This document shows positions 15,777-24,403 of a stretch of DNA of 64,000 bases, piece by piece. The position numbers and the translations under genes are program-made. The notes under the pieces are model-generated. The model saw nothing but the letters and a program-made list of their open reading frames with translations, was not told the DNA's origin and searched no databases. How positions within the stretch are numbered: position 1 is the first letter of the stretch; each line of letters opens with the position of its first letter. The DNA is from Flavobacteriales bacterium (GTDB taxonomy: Bacteria > Bacteroidota > Bacteroidia > Flavobacteriales_E > Vicingaceae): assembly GCA_905339165.1 (NCBI GenBank), contig CAJPFH010000031.1:1-64000 (forward strand). Reading direction: 5' to 3'.

Positions 15777-17213
15777 CTATTTTTCAAACATTCCCTTTTC
15801 TTTCATTAGTAGTTCAATATCTTCTACTTTACGTGGTGCTTTCCCCGATAAAATAACAGGTTTGCTTGCAGTGATTAATATATCGTCCTCAATGCGAACA
15901 CCAATATTCCACCATTTTTTGTCGCAGTCCGAACCTTCCGGAATATAAATGCCGGGCTCTACGGTTATAATGGAATTTTCTTTTAAAGGACCGTACGTTC
16001 CGGCATCGTGCACATCAAGCCCCAGATAATGAGAAGTGCCGTGTGTAAAATATTTGTTAACATGAAAGGAGTTTTTAATAATTCCAAGTTTCAATAAGCC
16101 TTCAGTAATTACTTTAGTAGCTTCGGTATGCGGATCCCAAAATTTGTTACCGACCTTGCATGCTTCTATGCCGGCTTCTTGAGCCTGAAGAACCAAATTA
16201 TAAATTATTTTTTGTTCCTCACTAAATTTTCCGTTTACCGGAAGAGTACGGGTAATATCGGCTGTATAACCGTGGTATTCTGCACCAATATCGGAAACCA
16301 GTAATTCATTTTTTAATAATGGCTTACGGTTAGAAGTGTAATGCAAAATGCATGAATTTTCACCGGATCCCATTATACTGGGAAATCCGGGGTGTTCGGC
16401 CCCCTCTTTTTTAAAAATGTATTCTACCAAAGCCTCTGTTTGGTATTCCTTCATTTCGGGGGTTAACGATTTCATTAATTCTATTTGCGCATCGCAGGTA
16501 ATGTCAATGGCTTTCTGTATTAAAGCCAATTCTTCGGGTTGCTTTATTTCTCGTAGTTGGTCTAAAAAGTTTTTTAATTTTATTTTGTTTGATTTTACTT
16601 TGTCGGAGGCTATCCTATTTCGGAATACCTTCACTAAGTTATATAAATCGCCTTTGTCGTTTTTGTCATCACGAATATCATCGGCAGGATTGATATAAAT
16701 TACTTCGGAAAATATACTAAAATCGAAATTTTTTTCTGTGAAAATGGTATTTTTTTGTGCCAGTTTAATCCCCAGCTTTTCCACGGTAGCCTGTGTGCCA
16801 AGTTGCCTTCCTGTCCACACCTCTTTTTCAGCATCTTTTTCAGGAATATAAAGTATTTCATTCGTTTTTCCGGAGTCTATAACAATATCTTCTTTGAAGA
16901 TGAGCAGCAGGGCATTGGGTTCTCTAAATCCACTCAGGTAATAGAAATTAGGGTCTTGATGATACTCATAATCTACATCGTTAGATCTGTTACGTATAGG
17001 GTTAGAAAAAATAATCGCCACGCTTCCCTCGGGCATTAATTCTCGTAGTGCGTTTCTTCTTTCTGCATGAAAGTTTTTAGGAAGTAAATCATGGTCGTAA
17101 AAATAATTCTCTTTTTTTTCGGTGGTTGATATGTTTGCTTTATTGTTTTCCTGCGAAGAAATAGGAAGCGAGATAACAAAAAATGCAATGGTTAGTAGAA
17201 GTAGCTTTAACAT
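15777..17213 (-). CDS. Xaa-Pro aminopeptidase (M24B), exported
   Basis: A 478-residue protein: signal peptide (residues 1-21, ending SLPISSQ), aminopeptidase P N-terminal domain (~50-190, SVAIIFSNPIRNRSNDVDYE, YLSGFREPNALL) and the pita-bread M24 domain (~225-470). All five metal ligands are visible: Asp in VSDIGAEYHGYTADITR (two Asp), His in THGTSHYLGLDVHD, Glu in VEPGIYIPEG, and Glu in GVRIEDDIL. It removes N-terminal residues next to proline. An export signal on an aminopeptidase P is usual in Bacteroidota, where these enzymes process periplasmic peptides. A terminator at 17232-17257 separates it from rpmB upstream. Confidence 0.92.
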   Translation of the reverse strand: MLKLLLLTIAFFVISLPISSQENNKANISTTEKKENYFYDHDLLPKNFHAERRNALRELMPEGSVAIIFSNPIRNRSNDVDYEYHQDPNFYYLSGFREPNALLLIFKEDIVIDSGKTNEILYIPEKDAEKEVWTGRQLGTQATVEKLGIKLAQKNTIFTEKNFDFSIFSEVIYINPADDIRDDKNDKGDLYNLVKVFRNRIASDKVKSNKIKLKNFLDQLREIKQPEELALIQKAIDITCDAQIELMKSLTPEMKEYQTEALVEYIFKKEGAEHPGFPSIMGSGENSCILHYTSNRKPLLKNELLVSDIGAEYHGYTADITRTLPVNGKFSEEQKIIYNLVLQAQEAGIEACKVGNKFWDPHTEATKVITEGLLKLGIIKNSFHVNKYFTHGTSHYLGLDVHDAGTYGPLKENSIITVEPGIYIPEGSDCDKKWWNIGVRIEDDILITASKPVILSGKAPRKVEDIELLMKEKGMFEK

Positions 17214-17231
17214 AAGGTAAAGGTAAAAAAA

Positions 17232-17257
17232 AACGCTGCAGTATTTACTGCAACGTT
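17232..17257 (-). terminator. Rho-independent terminator after rpmB
   Basis: The arms AACG-TGCAGTA and TACTGCA-ACGTT form a 10-12-bp stem with one C-A mismatch and a short TT/ATTTA loop. On the minus strand it is followed by a run of U (complement of the A-run 17225-17231), 26 bases after the rpmB stop. Confidence 0.75.
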
Positions 17258-17282
17258 TTTGCCAAAAAAATATTTTTCGAAT

Positions 17283-17519
17283 TTATGCGATAAGTCCTTT
17301 TTCCCTAGCCTCTTTCAGGCATACCGACAACCCTTTTTTATTAATGGTTCTGATACCGTTGGCAGAAACTTTTAATACAATCCAGCGATCTTCTTCGGGT
17401 ATATAAAATTTCTTTTTAAACAAGTTGGGTTGAAATACTCTTTTTGTTTTGCGGTTAGAGTGCGAAACACTATTGCCGGTAATTACCTTTTTTCCTGTTA
17501 TTTGACAAATGCGAGACAT
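17283..17519 (-). CDS. rpmB: 50S ribosomal protein L28
   Basis: A 78-residue basic protein that is a complete L28: [20 protein letters not shown] at the start with the S-H-S-N-x-K hallmark, then RRF-like [14 protein letters not shown] and [12 protein letters not shown] near the end. It is part of the large ribosomal subunit. In Bacteroidota rpmB is often followed by rpmG, which is not present here; instead the gene ends in a terminator. It follows cinA on the same strand with 57 bases between. Confidence 0.96.
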   Translation of the reverse strand: MSRICQITGKKVITGNSVSHSNRKTKRVFQPNLFKKKFYIPEEDRWIVLKVSANGIRTINKKGLSVCLKEAREKGLIA

Positions 17520-17576
17520 GTTGTAAATGTTTTATATTTTTAAAAACGGATTGCAAAATAAAGAAAATAAATGCAT

Positions 17577-18824
17577 TTATTCAAATTCAGCAATAATTTC
17601 ATTTCTTAACATCATGAGTGCCGTGTTAGAAGCCCTCATAATATTACGTTCTCTATTATTTCCAAAGTTAAATTTTTCGGATTTTATCTTGTTTTTGTAT
17701 GCTACGGCAATCCAAACGGTTCCAACCGGTTTCTCTTTGCTACCTCCGGTTGGTCCTGCAACACCGGAAGTTGCCACCGAAAAATCGGTACCAAAGGTCT
17801 TATTTACACCCCAAGCCATCTCTTCTACTACCTTTTTACTAACGGCTCCTACCTCGTTTAAACTCTCTGCTTTAACCCCTAAGGTATTGATTTTTATAGA
17901 ATTAGAATAGGATACAACGCCCCCTTCGAAATAATCGGAGCACCCTGCTATTTGGGTAATTAAATGAGCAATATAGCCTCCGGTACAACTTTCGGCAACC
18001 GAAAGTGTTAAATGGTGTTTTCTAAGCAGTTGTCCAATGGCAGAGGCTAAGGTATCGTCATCATACCCAAAAATATAGTTGTAAATAATGGGTTTTAAAA
18101 GCTCTACTTGTTGAGTAATCAGTTTTTCAAGTTCCTCTTTATTGTTACCTTTTGCAGTAAGCCTTAGTTTAACCATATCTGGAGAAGGTAGGTATGCTAA
18201 GCGAAGTTTAGTGGGCAGATTTTTTTCCCAATGCTCTATTTTTTCGGCTAAAATGGCTTCGGCAATACCTATTGTTAAAATAAATTTATGAACAATGACT
18301 TCATGGTTATTTATTTCGGAAAGCTTGGACAGCACAACATCGTTCATCATCCCTCTCATCTCGTGAGGTACTCCCGGCATAGAAACTACAATTTTTCCTT
18401 TTTCGTTAAACCACAAACCGGGAGCAGTACCCAATTTATTGCGAATGGGTGTACATTTTTCGGGTACATAGGCTTGTTTTCGGTTGTTTTCGTTTAAGGG
18501 AATACCTCTAGGAGTTAGCATACTAGAAATATCGTTTAACACCTCATTATTCAATACAATACTACTGTTAAAGAATTCTGCTAAGGTGGGCATTGTAAGG
18601 TCATCGGAGGTGGGGCCTAGTCCTCCGGTAATAAGAACTACATCAACAGAATCCATGCTTCTTTTTAGGGCATCAATGATATTTTTTTTAGAGTCGCCCA
18701 CTGCAATTTTTTCGTACACCTCCCATCCATTGGCGTTTAATTGCTGAGCCATCCAAGCCGAATTAGTGTCTATGGTTTGCCCGTACAAAAGTTCATCGCC
18801 AATGGTAATAATGTTTAATTTCAT
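17577..18824 (-). CDS. cinA: CinA-family protein (NMN amidohydrolase / competence-damage protein)
   Basis: A 415-residue two-domain protein. The N-terminal MoCF-like domain (~1-170) has ITIGDELLYGQTIDTNSAWM and VLITGGLGPTSDD. The C-terminal PncC domain (~255-412) has VAESCTGGYIAHLIT, FEGGVVSYSN and ATSGVAGPTGG. The C-terminal domain deamidates nicotinamide mononucleotide to nicotinic acid mononucleotide in pyridine-nucleotide recycling; the N-terminal domain has ADP-ribose pyrophosphatase activity in characterised members. The length is normal for the family. It lies upstream of rpmB and is divergent from the DUF4197 gene. Confidence 0.93.
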   Translation of the reverse strand: MKLNIITIGDELLYGQTIDTNSAWMAQQLNANGWEVYEKIAVGDSKKNIIDALKRSMDSVDVVLITGGLGPTSDDLTMPTLAEFFNSSIVLNNEVLNDISSMLTPRGIPLNENNRKQAYVPEKCTPIRNKLGTAPGLWFNEKGKIVVSMPGVPHEMRGMMNDVVLSKLSEINNHEVIVHKFILTIGIAEAILAEKIEHWEKNLPTKLRLAYLPSPDMVKLRLTAKGNNKEELEKLITQQVELLKPIIYNYIFGYDDDTLASAIGQLLRKHHLTLSVAESCTGGYIAHLITQIAGCSDYFEGGVVSYSNSIKINTLGVKAESLNEVGAVSKKVVEEMAWGVNKTFGTDFSVATSGVAGPTGGSKEKPVGTVWIAVAYKNKIKSEKFNFGNNRERNIMRASNTALMMLRNEIIAEFE

Positions 18825-18902
18825 GGAGTAAAAATATTAAACAAAAGTGCCATGGAGTTTATTTGGCAAAAAAATTGATAACATTGTTGTACAATTTTAA
18901 AA

Positions 18903-19631
18903 ATGGATAAAATGAAAAAAATAGCCTTAACAATAGCTTCATCATTTATTTTGTTTTCGTGTGCCGAAATGGAAGGCGTTATGAAAGAAATGGGTAGTGG
19001 AGAAACTCCTCTTACTAATGAGGAAGTAATTAAAGGATTGAAACAGGCTCTTGAGGTAGGAACCAATAATTCGGTAAAACTGGCTTCTAAACCCGAAGAA
19101 GGGTTTTATAAAAATGCCCGTTTATTTATTCCTTTTCCTCCGGAAGCTATAAAAGTAAAAAATAAAGTGGAAGAGTTGGGTATGCAAAAACAGGTAGAAA
19201 AATTTGTGTTAACACTAAATAGGGCAGCCGAAGAAGCTGCTCTGGAAGCTGCTCCCATTTTTGTAAATGCCATTACTCAAATGAGCATTGCCGATGGTTT
19301 TGCTATTTTAAAAGGTAACGATAATGCCGCCACTATGTATTTAAAAGATAAAACAACCAATGATTTAATAAAGGTATTCCGTCCGGTTGTGGAACGTGCC
19401 ATTAACAAGGTAGAACTAACCAAAGCTTGGGACCCCATTGTAAGCACTTACAATAAAATTCCTTTGGTAGAAAAAGTAAACCCCGATTTAGCAGAATACA
19501 TCACCGGAAAAGCGGTAGCGGGTATGTTTATATTAATAGAAGATGAGGAACGCTTAATTCGTAAAGACCCCATGGCAAGGGTTACCGATTTATTAAAAAG
19601 AGTATTTGGCTCTAAAGAAGCTCAGAAATAA
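18903..19631 (+). CDS. DUF4197 lipoprotein
   Basis: A 242-residue protein with a lipoprotein signal (residues 1-20, lipobox ILFSC, modified Cys20). The mature sequence follows the DUF4197 plan: LTNEEVIKGLKQALEVGTNN, then GFYKNARLFIPFPPEA, then DGFAILKGNDNAAT and VERAINKVELTKAWDP. The fold is helical; the function of the family is unknown, and it is found in the envelope of many Gram-negatives. A second ATG three codons in (18912) may be the true start. It ends directly in a strong terminator. Confidence 0.9.
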   Translation: MDKMKKIALTIASSFILFSCAEMEGVMKEMGSGETPLTNEEVIKGLKQALEVGTNNSVKLASKPEEGFYKNARLFIPFPPEAIKVKNKVEELGMQKQVEKFVLTLNRAAEEAALEAAPIFVNAITQMSIADGFAILKGNDNAATMYLKDKTTNDLIKVFRPVVERAINKVELTKAWDPIVSTYNKIPLVEKVNPDLAEYITGKAVAGMFILIEDEERLIRKDPMARVTDLLKRVFGSKEAQK

Positions 19632-19658
19632 AAAAAGCGGCTCTTGCCGCTTTTTTTT
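19631..19658. terminator. Strong bidirectional terminator
   Basis: A perfect GCGGC/GCCGC stem (19637-19641, 19646-19650) with a TCTT loop is flanked by A6 and T8, extending the pairing to 11 bp. It serves the plus-strand DUF4197 gene and the convergent minus-strand universal stress gene. Confidence 0.92.
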
Positions 19659-19674
19659 ATAAAAGTATGTTTTT

Positions 19675-20571
19675 CTAAAAAGAACCGAATGATCTTCCCA
19701 TTTGACTAATTTGGGCGAGGTGTTCTTTGGGTTTTACTGTTAATACCGGAATTTTAGATCGGTTTACAATTTGTTGTGCATAAGGTCCTAAAAACAAATC
19801 GGAAGAAGGCTCTTGCTCAGACATAATAACAATTAAATCGGCATTGATTTCTTTTCCGTAATCGTAACTTAAGCGAGATAAATTATTTCCTTTTCTAATG
19901 ATTTTTTTGTGGGGTACTTTATGCTTGTCGAAATATTCTTCTACTTGTGCAATACGTATTTCCATCTGTTTTTCTTCGCCTTCGTGTTCGGGGGTAATGC
20001 AGCCTAAAATGTGAATTACCGAACCATATTTTTCAGCAAAGGCACAAGCAGCCCCTACCTTATCGCGAGTATGCACTGATGAATCAATGGGAAGCAGAAT
20101 GTTTGAGAAACCCACTTTTTCGGTATGCTTCTGAACAGTAAGAACAGGGCACTCTACAGTGGTAATAGCTCTGTATGCATTACTACCAATAAAGAATTCC
20201 TGAAAACCGCTTACCCCATGTGTGCCCATAATAATGATATCGGCCTTACACTCTTCTGCTACTTCTTTTATGCCTGTTGCTACCCCTCCGGTATTTAAAA
20301 AGGTTTTCACTTCTACCCCGTTTTTTTTCTTAATTTCTTCGGCCTCCATATCTAAACGCGATTGTATGGCATCTTGCAGCACTTTTAAATTATTAGAGTT
20401 AAGAGTTAGTTCCGGCAAAGGAACGGTGGAAGTAATAGGCTTCATAATATGAAGTAAATTCAATTCTGCTTTAAATAAACGAGCCATAAAACCGGCATGT
20501 TCAATAGCTAATTTGGCGGTTTCCGAAAAATCGGTAGGAACAAGAATTTGTTTAATTTCTAATTGTTTCAT
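19675..20571 (-). CDS. Universal stress protein, two UspA domains
   Basis: A 298-residue protein with two tandem Usp domains. The first (~1-148) has QILVPTDFSETAKLAIEHA, then IIMGTHGVSGFQEFFIGSNA and CPVLTV; this is the G-x2-G-x9-G-(S/N) ATP-binding type. The second (~155-282) starts NILLPIDSSVHTRDKV but its end (IVIMSEQEP, FLGPYAQQIV) has lost the glycine-rich loop, so probably only the first binds nucleotide. It is a cytoplasmic stress-response protein of uncertain mechanism, monocistronic between a terminator and a divergent gene. Confidence 0.92.
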   Translation of the reverse strand: MKQLEIKQILVPTDFSETAKLAIEHAGFMARLFKAELNLLHIMKPITSTVPLPELTLNSNNLKVLQDAIQSRLDMEAEEIKKKNGVEVKTFLNTGGVATGIKEVAEECKADIIIMGTHGVSGFQEFFIGSNAYRAITTVECPVLTVQKHTEKVGFSNILLPIDSSVHTRDKVGAACAFAEKYGSVIHILGCITPEHEGEEKQMEIRIAQVEEYFDKHKVPHKKIIRKGNNLSRLSYDYGKEINADLIVIMSEQEPSSDLFLGPYAQQIVNRSKIPVLTVKPKEHLAQISQMGRSFGSF

Positions 20572-20698
20572 ACTTTGTGTGTGTTTTAATTTAGTGAAAG
20601 TCCTTTTGTATCTAGATCTATTTATTGCCGAAAGATAAGTATTTATTCAAAATTAATAAATGTTCAATAGCATTTCTATATAAAAGGCTGATTATTCA

Positions 20699-20706
20699 TA
20701 CTTTTG
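20699..20706 (+). promoter_or_regulatory. Candidate -7 box (TACTTTTG)
   Basis: An exact TAnnTTTG match lies eight bases before the ATG at 20715. It supports that ATG as the start, since the longer frame beginning upstream would have to cross the promoter. Confidence 0.45.
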
Positions 20707-20714
20707 AAATTAAA

Positions 20715-21587
20715 ATGATTGAGGAATCGGAATTAGTATTGAATAAGGATGGAAGCGTTTATCATCTTCATCTTAGACCTGAACAGGTAGCTAAAAATAT
20801 TATTGTGGCGGGCGACCCCGCTAGAATTGCCGTAATTTCAAGTTTTTTCGATAAGATAGAACATACAGTTCAACACCGCGAATTTATTACCCATACAGGT
20901 TGGTTTAAAGGAGAGCTTGTAACAGCTCTGTGCACAGGAATAGGAACCGATAATATTGACATTGTTTTAAATGAATTAGACACACTTTTCAATATAGATT
21001 TAAAGCGAAGAGAAGTGAAAGAGGAACATACTTCATTAAACATTGTGCGTATTGGTACTTCAGGTTCTTTGCAAGCCGATATACCTGAGGATTCTTTTGT
21101 GGCAAGCGAATGGGGGCTTGGCCTCGATAATCTAATGCATTATTATAGGGTTTCGAAAACTCCCGATTCTGATAAGATTTTACAACATTTCTGTCAACAT
21201 GCAAACTTAGGAGATTCACCGATTAGACCTTATATATTCAAAGCTTCAGGAAAATTGTTTACCCACCTTTCTCAAGGAATGTTTACCGGAATTACGGCAA
21301 CGGCTCCCGGTTTTTATGGCCCGCAAGGTCGCATATTGCGGTTGCAACCTGCTTTTGAAAGAATCAATGAAAAACTAAATTCTTTTAAATACAACAATCT
21401 TCGCATTACAAATTTTGAAATGGAAACCTCGGCACTTTACGGATTAAGTTCTCTCTTAGGGCATAATGCATGCACCGTTTGTTCTATTGTAGCCAATCGA
21501 TTCACACGCAGATTTAGTAAGAATTATCAATTAAAAATGAAAGAATTGATTGAGCTTACGCTACAACGATTAACAGCACAAGGTTAA
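20715..21587 (+). CDS. Nucleoside phosphorylase (uridine phosphorylase-like)
   Basis: A 290-residue PNP/UDP-family protein. The start is set at the ATG at 20715, since the 30 residues before it are low-complexity and preceded by the -7 box. Landmarks are VAGDPARIAVISSFF (phosphate-binding Gly-Asp-Pro-x-Arg), CTGIGTDNIDIVLNEL, RIGTSGSLQ (second phosphate site) and NFEMETSALYGL (ribose-binding Met-Glu). It catalyses reversible phosphorolysis of nucleosides in salvage. The base specificity (uridine versus purine) is not certain from the sequence; the pattern is nearer to uridine phosphorylase. It is followed by a SirB1-like gene on the same strand. Confidence 0.86.
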   Translation: MIEESELVLNKDGSVYHLHLRPEQVAKNIIVAGDPARIAVISSFFDKIEHTVQHREFITHTGWFKGELVTALCTGIGTDNIDIVLNELDTLFNIDLKRREVKEEHTSLNIVRIGTSGSLQADIPEDSFVASEWGLGLDNLMHYYRVSKTPDSDKILQHFCQHANLGDSPIRPYIFKASGKLFTHLSQGMFTGITATAPGFYGPQGRILRLQPAFERINEKLNSFKYNNLRITNFEMETSALYGLSSLLGHNACTVCSIVANRFTRRFSKNYQLKMKELIELTLQRLTAQG

Positions 21588-21628
21588 AAAATAAAATATT
21601 TACGGGTAGAATAAAAATAACCGGCCAT

Positions 21629-21636
21629 TACTTTTG
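21629..21636 (+). promoter_or_regulatory. Candidate -7 box (TACTTTTG)
   Basis: An exact TAnnTTTG match lies five bases before the ATG at 21642. It has the same arrangement as at 20699, suggesting this gene has its own near-leaderless transcript. Confidence 0.4.
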
Positions 21637-21641
21637 CTTGA

Positions 21642-22511
21642 ATGCAAGTAAAGGAAATTTCAGCACTGATCCGTTTGTTAGAAGATCCTGATGAAACAGT
21701 CTTTTATCATGTGAAAGACAAAATATTATCGTTTGGAAATGAGGTTATTCCTCTTTTAGAAAGTGCATGGGAAACTTCGTTTGAACCACTCATGCAAAAG
21801 AGAATCGAAAACATTATTCATCAATTGCAATTTGTAAATATTAAAACCGGAATACGAGAGTGGTATTTGGCGGGAGGAAAAGATTTGCTTAGCGGAGTAT
21901 TGTTTGTGGCCAAATACCAGTATCCTGACTTAAATGAAGAAAAAATAAAACACTTTATAAATCAACTTTCTCAAGATGTATGGCTCGAATTAAACGACTA
22001 TTTAACAGCTCCGGAAAAAGTGAAAGTGATAAATAAAATTTTATACGACATACACGGTTTTAGCGGAAATAAAACAAATTTTCATTCCCCACAAAATTCA
22101 TTTATAAATACGGTATTAGAATCAAAAAAAGGAAATCCATTATCTTTAGGAATAGTATATTTACTGGTTTGCAATAAACTTTCAATGCCGGTACTTGGTG
22201 TAAACTTGCCCGAACATTTTGTGTTGGCTTATATTGAAGATAACATTTTTAAATTCGGACAGAAAATTGAACGAAAGGATATTCTCTTTTATATTAATCC
22301 GTTTAATCGTGGCTTTATTTTTAGTTCGGTTGAAATAGACAAGTTTATTCAACAAATAAATATAATGCCAAGTGAGAGTCATTACCTTCCATGCAAAAAC
22401 ACAGATATTGTAGTAAGAATGCTAAAAAATTTGGTAATCTCTTACCAAAAACTTGGGTATGCCGAAAAACAGCAAGAGATAGAAGAATTGCTGAAAGTAT
22501 TTAGTGAATAA
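21642..22511 (+). CDS. SirB1-type transglutaminase-like protein
   Basis: A 289-residue protein of the Transglut_core2 (SirB1_N) family: LNDYLTAPEKVKVINKILYD, then GFSGNKTNFHSPQNSFINTV, then KGNPLSLGIVYLLVCNKL and VNLPEHFVLAYI. The usual cysteine nucleophile of papain-like transglutaminases is absent, as in SirB1 relatives, while the His is kept (PEHF). The N-terminal ~75 residues look like HEAT-like helices. The role is unknown. Its end overlaps the convergent sugar transferase gene by 11 bases. Confidence 0.85.
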   Translation: MQVKEISALIRLLEDPDETVFYHVKDKILSFGNEVIPLLESAWETSFEPLMQKRIENIIHQLQFVNIKTGIREWYLAGGKDLLSGVLFVAKYQYPDLNEEKIKHFINQLSQDVWLELNDYLTAPEKVKVINKILYDIHGFSGNKTNFHSPQNSFINTVLESKKGNPLSLGIVYLLVCNKLSMPVLGVNLPEHFVLAYIEDNIFKFGQKIERKDILFYINPFNRGFIFSSVEIDKFIQQINIMPSESHYLPCKNTDIVVRMLKNLVISYQKLGYAEKQQEIEELLKVFSE

Positions 22512-23091
22512 TTCGGAGCAGTGTTTTGAAAATTATTTTCAGATCTGTGGTGAAATTTTTGTCTTTTATGTACTCTAGGTTTAGTTTCAATTTTTCAGGC
22601 ATTACTTCATTTATATAGGTTTGTTCTGCATCTTTGGCATTCGCGAGAATTTCATTTTCGTTAAAATATTTTAGTGATGCATAGTCTGTAATACCCGGTT
22701 TTACATCGAGTACTTTTTTTTGTTCTTCGTTGTATAAAGCAACATATTTTGGAACTTCCGGTCTGGGTCCAACAAACGACATTTTTCCCGTTAAAACATT
22801 CAATAGTTGGGGTAATTCATCTATTTTATATTTTCGGAGGAGATAGCCTACGCGGGTAATGCGCAAATCTTTCATGCCCACAGTTAGCAGGCCTTTCTTA
22901 TCGGCATTTGTTTGCATACTCCTGAATTTGTATAGATAGAAATCTTGCTGATTTTTTCCTACTCTTATTTGTTTGTAGAAGATTCCACCTTTAGAATCGG
23001 CAATAATTAGTATAGCAATAATAATAAAAACCGGAAGTAAAATCAGCAAACCAATAACAGAGAATACAATATCAAAAATTCGTTTAAGCAT
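22501..23091 (-). CDS. PglC-type phosphoglycosyl transferase (sugar transferase)
   Basis: A 196-residue minimal bacterial sugar transferase: one re-entrant membrane helix (residues ~8-31), then FYKQIRVGKNQQDFYLYKFR, the DExP-type core KIDELPQLLNV with its Asp-Glu pair, and SFVGPRPEVP. It transfers a sugar-1-phosphate from a UDP-sugar onto undecaprenyl phosphate, the first membrane step of a glycan. The short form, without extra membrane spans, is like PglC. It overlaps the preceding aminotransferase gene by eight bases; that pairing suggests an amino-deoxysugar as the initiating sugar (inference). Confidence 0.9.
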   Translation of the reverse strand: MLKRIFDIVFSVIGLLILLPVFIIIAILIIADSKGGIFYKQIRVGKNQQDFYLYKFRSMQTNADKKGLLTVGMKDLRITRVGYLLRKYKIDELPQLLNVLTGKMSFVGPRPEVPKYVALYNEEQKKVLDVKPGITDYASLKYFNENEILANAKDAEQTYINEVMPEKLKLNLEYIKDKNFTTDLKIIFKTLLRIIH

Positions 23092-24301
23092 TTTTTAATA
23101 CTTCTTCAACAGATGAAATAACGGCATTGGCAACTGTTTTTAATTGTTCGGGGGTAATACCATAGAATACCGGTAGGCTAATTTCTCTGGAGTAATTATT
23201 CAATGCAACCGGATATTTTTTTATATCGTAGCCTAGTTTTTTGTAAAACGAAAGCATAGGAAGAGGCTGAAAATGTACGTTTACGGAAACGTCTTTATCA
23301 AAAATTTTTTGAATTATTAAATCTCTTTGCGATTCGGAAATGTTTTTAATCCTCAGAGCATACACATGGTATGAAGAAGTTTTTTTTTCTGTTACGTATA
23401 CCGGAATTTCGGCCCAGGCATAATTCGAAAATTCTTTTGTATAATAATCGAAAATATGTTTGCGGGCAGGTAATGTTTCTTTCTCGTAATATTTTAGTTC
23501 TATGAGGCCAAGGGCAGCATGGAGGTCGCTCATATTATATTTAAAACCGGCTTCTACTATATCGTACCTCCAGTTTCCTTTTTGTGTTTTTGCCAGTGCG
23601 TCTTTGTTTTGTCCGTGCAGCGATTTAATACAAAGGGTATTATAAATTTCTTTATTATCGAATACATCGGGCAAGTTTAGAGCAATGGCTCCACCTTCGG
23701 CTGTAGTTAAATTTTTTACAGCATGAAAAGAAAAAACAGATGCATCGGTTAAAGTTCCTGTTTTTTTTCCTTGGTAGGTGGCTCCAAAAGAATGGGCTGC
23801 ATCGGAAAGCACTAAAATTCTGTTTAGTTTTTTTTGTTCTTGGGTGTTGGGTACAAACAGTTTTTTTATTTCGGGCAGATTTACTAATTCATTTATTTCA
23901 TCGTAGTTGCAGGGAAAGCCCGAAAAATCAACAGGTATTATTACTTTTGTTTTGGGGGTAATGGCTTTTTTTATGGCTTCAAGCGAAATATTAAAATCAT
24001 TTTCTACATCAACCAATACAGGGGTTGCTCCGCAGTGCACCACCACATTTGCAGAGGCGCAATACGTATAAACCGGAACAATTACTTCATCTCCCTCTTT
24101 TACTCCATACCATCGCAACATTATTTCTAACCCGGCAGTGGCAGAGTTGAGGCAAAGAGTAGCTTTATTTCCACAGTAATTCGTAATATCCTTTTCGAAT
24201 TGTTTGGTACGTGGCCCTGTTGTAATCCATCCCGATTTTAAAACATGGACTATTTCTTCAATAAGCTCGGGATAAATTTTGGGTGGCGAAAAGGGAATCA
24301 T
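23084..24301 (-). CDS. DegT/DnrJ/EryC1/StrS aminotransferase (PglE-like)
   Basis: A 405-residue PLP enzyme. The start is chosen at the ATG at 24301 (MIPFSPPKI, the typical family opening); the TTG at 24325 is less likely. Landmarks are LNSATAGLEIML, VIVPVYTYCASANVV, SDAAHSFGA (PLP-contacting Asp and His) and FHAVKNLTTAEGG with the Schiff-base Lys. It aminates a nucleotide-linked 4-keto (or 3-keto) sugar. A ~20-residue insert around FVPNTQEQKKLNR precedes SDAAHS. It is translationally linked to the phosphoglycosyl transferase, as in bacillosamine-type pathways, but no dehydratase or acetyltransferase is in the window. Confidence 0.9.
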   Translation of the reverse strand: MIPFSPPKIYPELIEEIVHVLKSGWITTGPRTKQFEKDITNYCGNKATLCLNSATAGLEIMLRWYGVKEGDEVIVPVYTYCASANVVVHCGATPVLVDVENDFNISLEAIKKAITPKTKVIIPVDFSGFPCNYDEINELVNLPEIKKLFVPNTQEQKKLNRILVLSDAAHSFGATYQGKKTGTLTDASVFSFHAVKNLTTAEGGAIALNLPDVFDNKEIYNTLCIKSLHGQNKDALAKTQKGNWRYDIVEAGFKYNMSDLHAALGLIELKYYEKETLPARKHIFDYYTKEFSNYAWAEIPVYVTEKKTSSYHVYALRIKNISESQRDLIIQKIFDKDVSVNVHFQPLPMLSFYKKLGYDIKKYPVALNNYSREISLPVFYGITPEQLKTVANAVISSVEEVLKNA

Positions 24302-24322
24302 ATCATTGGGTATTAAATGTTG

Positions 24323-24330
24323 CAAATGTA
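24323..24330 (-). promoter_or_regulatory. Candidate -7 box (TACATTTG) for the aminotransferase unit
   Basis: The minus strand reads TACATTTG, an exact TAnnTTTG match, 21 bases before the ATG at 24301. It supports the ATG over the TTG at 24325, which lies inside the box. Confidence 0.45.
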
Positions 24331-24403
24331 AATAAATTGTAGATTGATTATGGGAATGATAGGGTGTAGTAAATATTTTTATGGAAAAAAGAGAGATGAT
24401 TTT

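Noticed and set aside
24302-24325. Eight-codon N-terminal extension of the DegT aminotransferase from a TTG
   Set aside because: The ATG at 24301 gives the standard family start and the TTG lies inside a -7 box.
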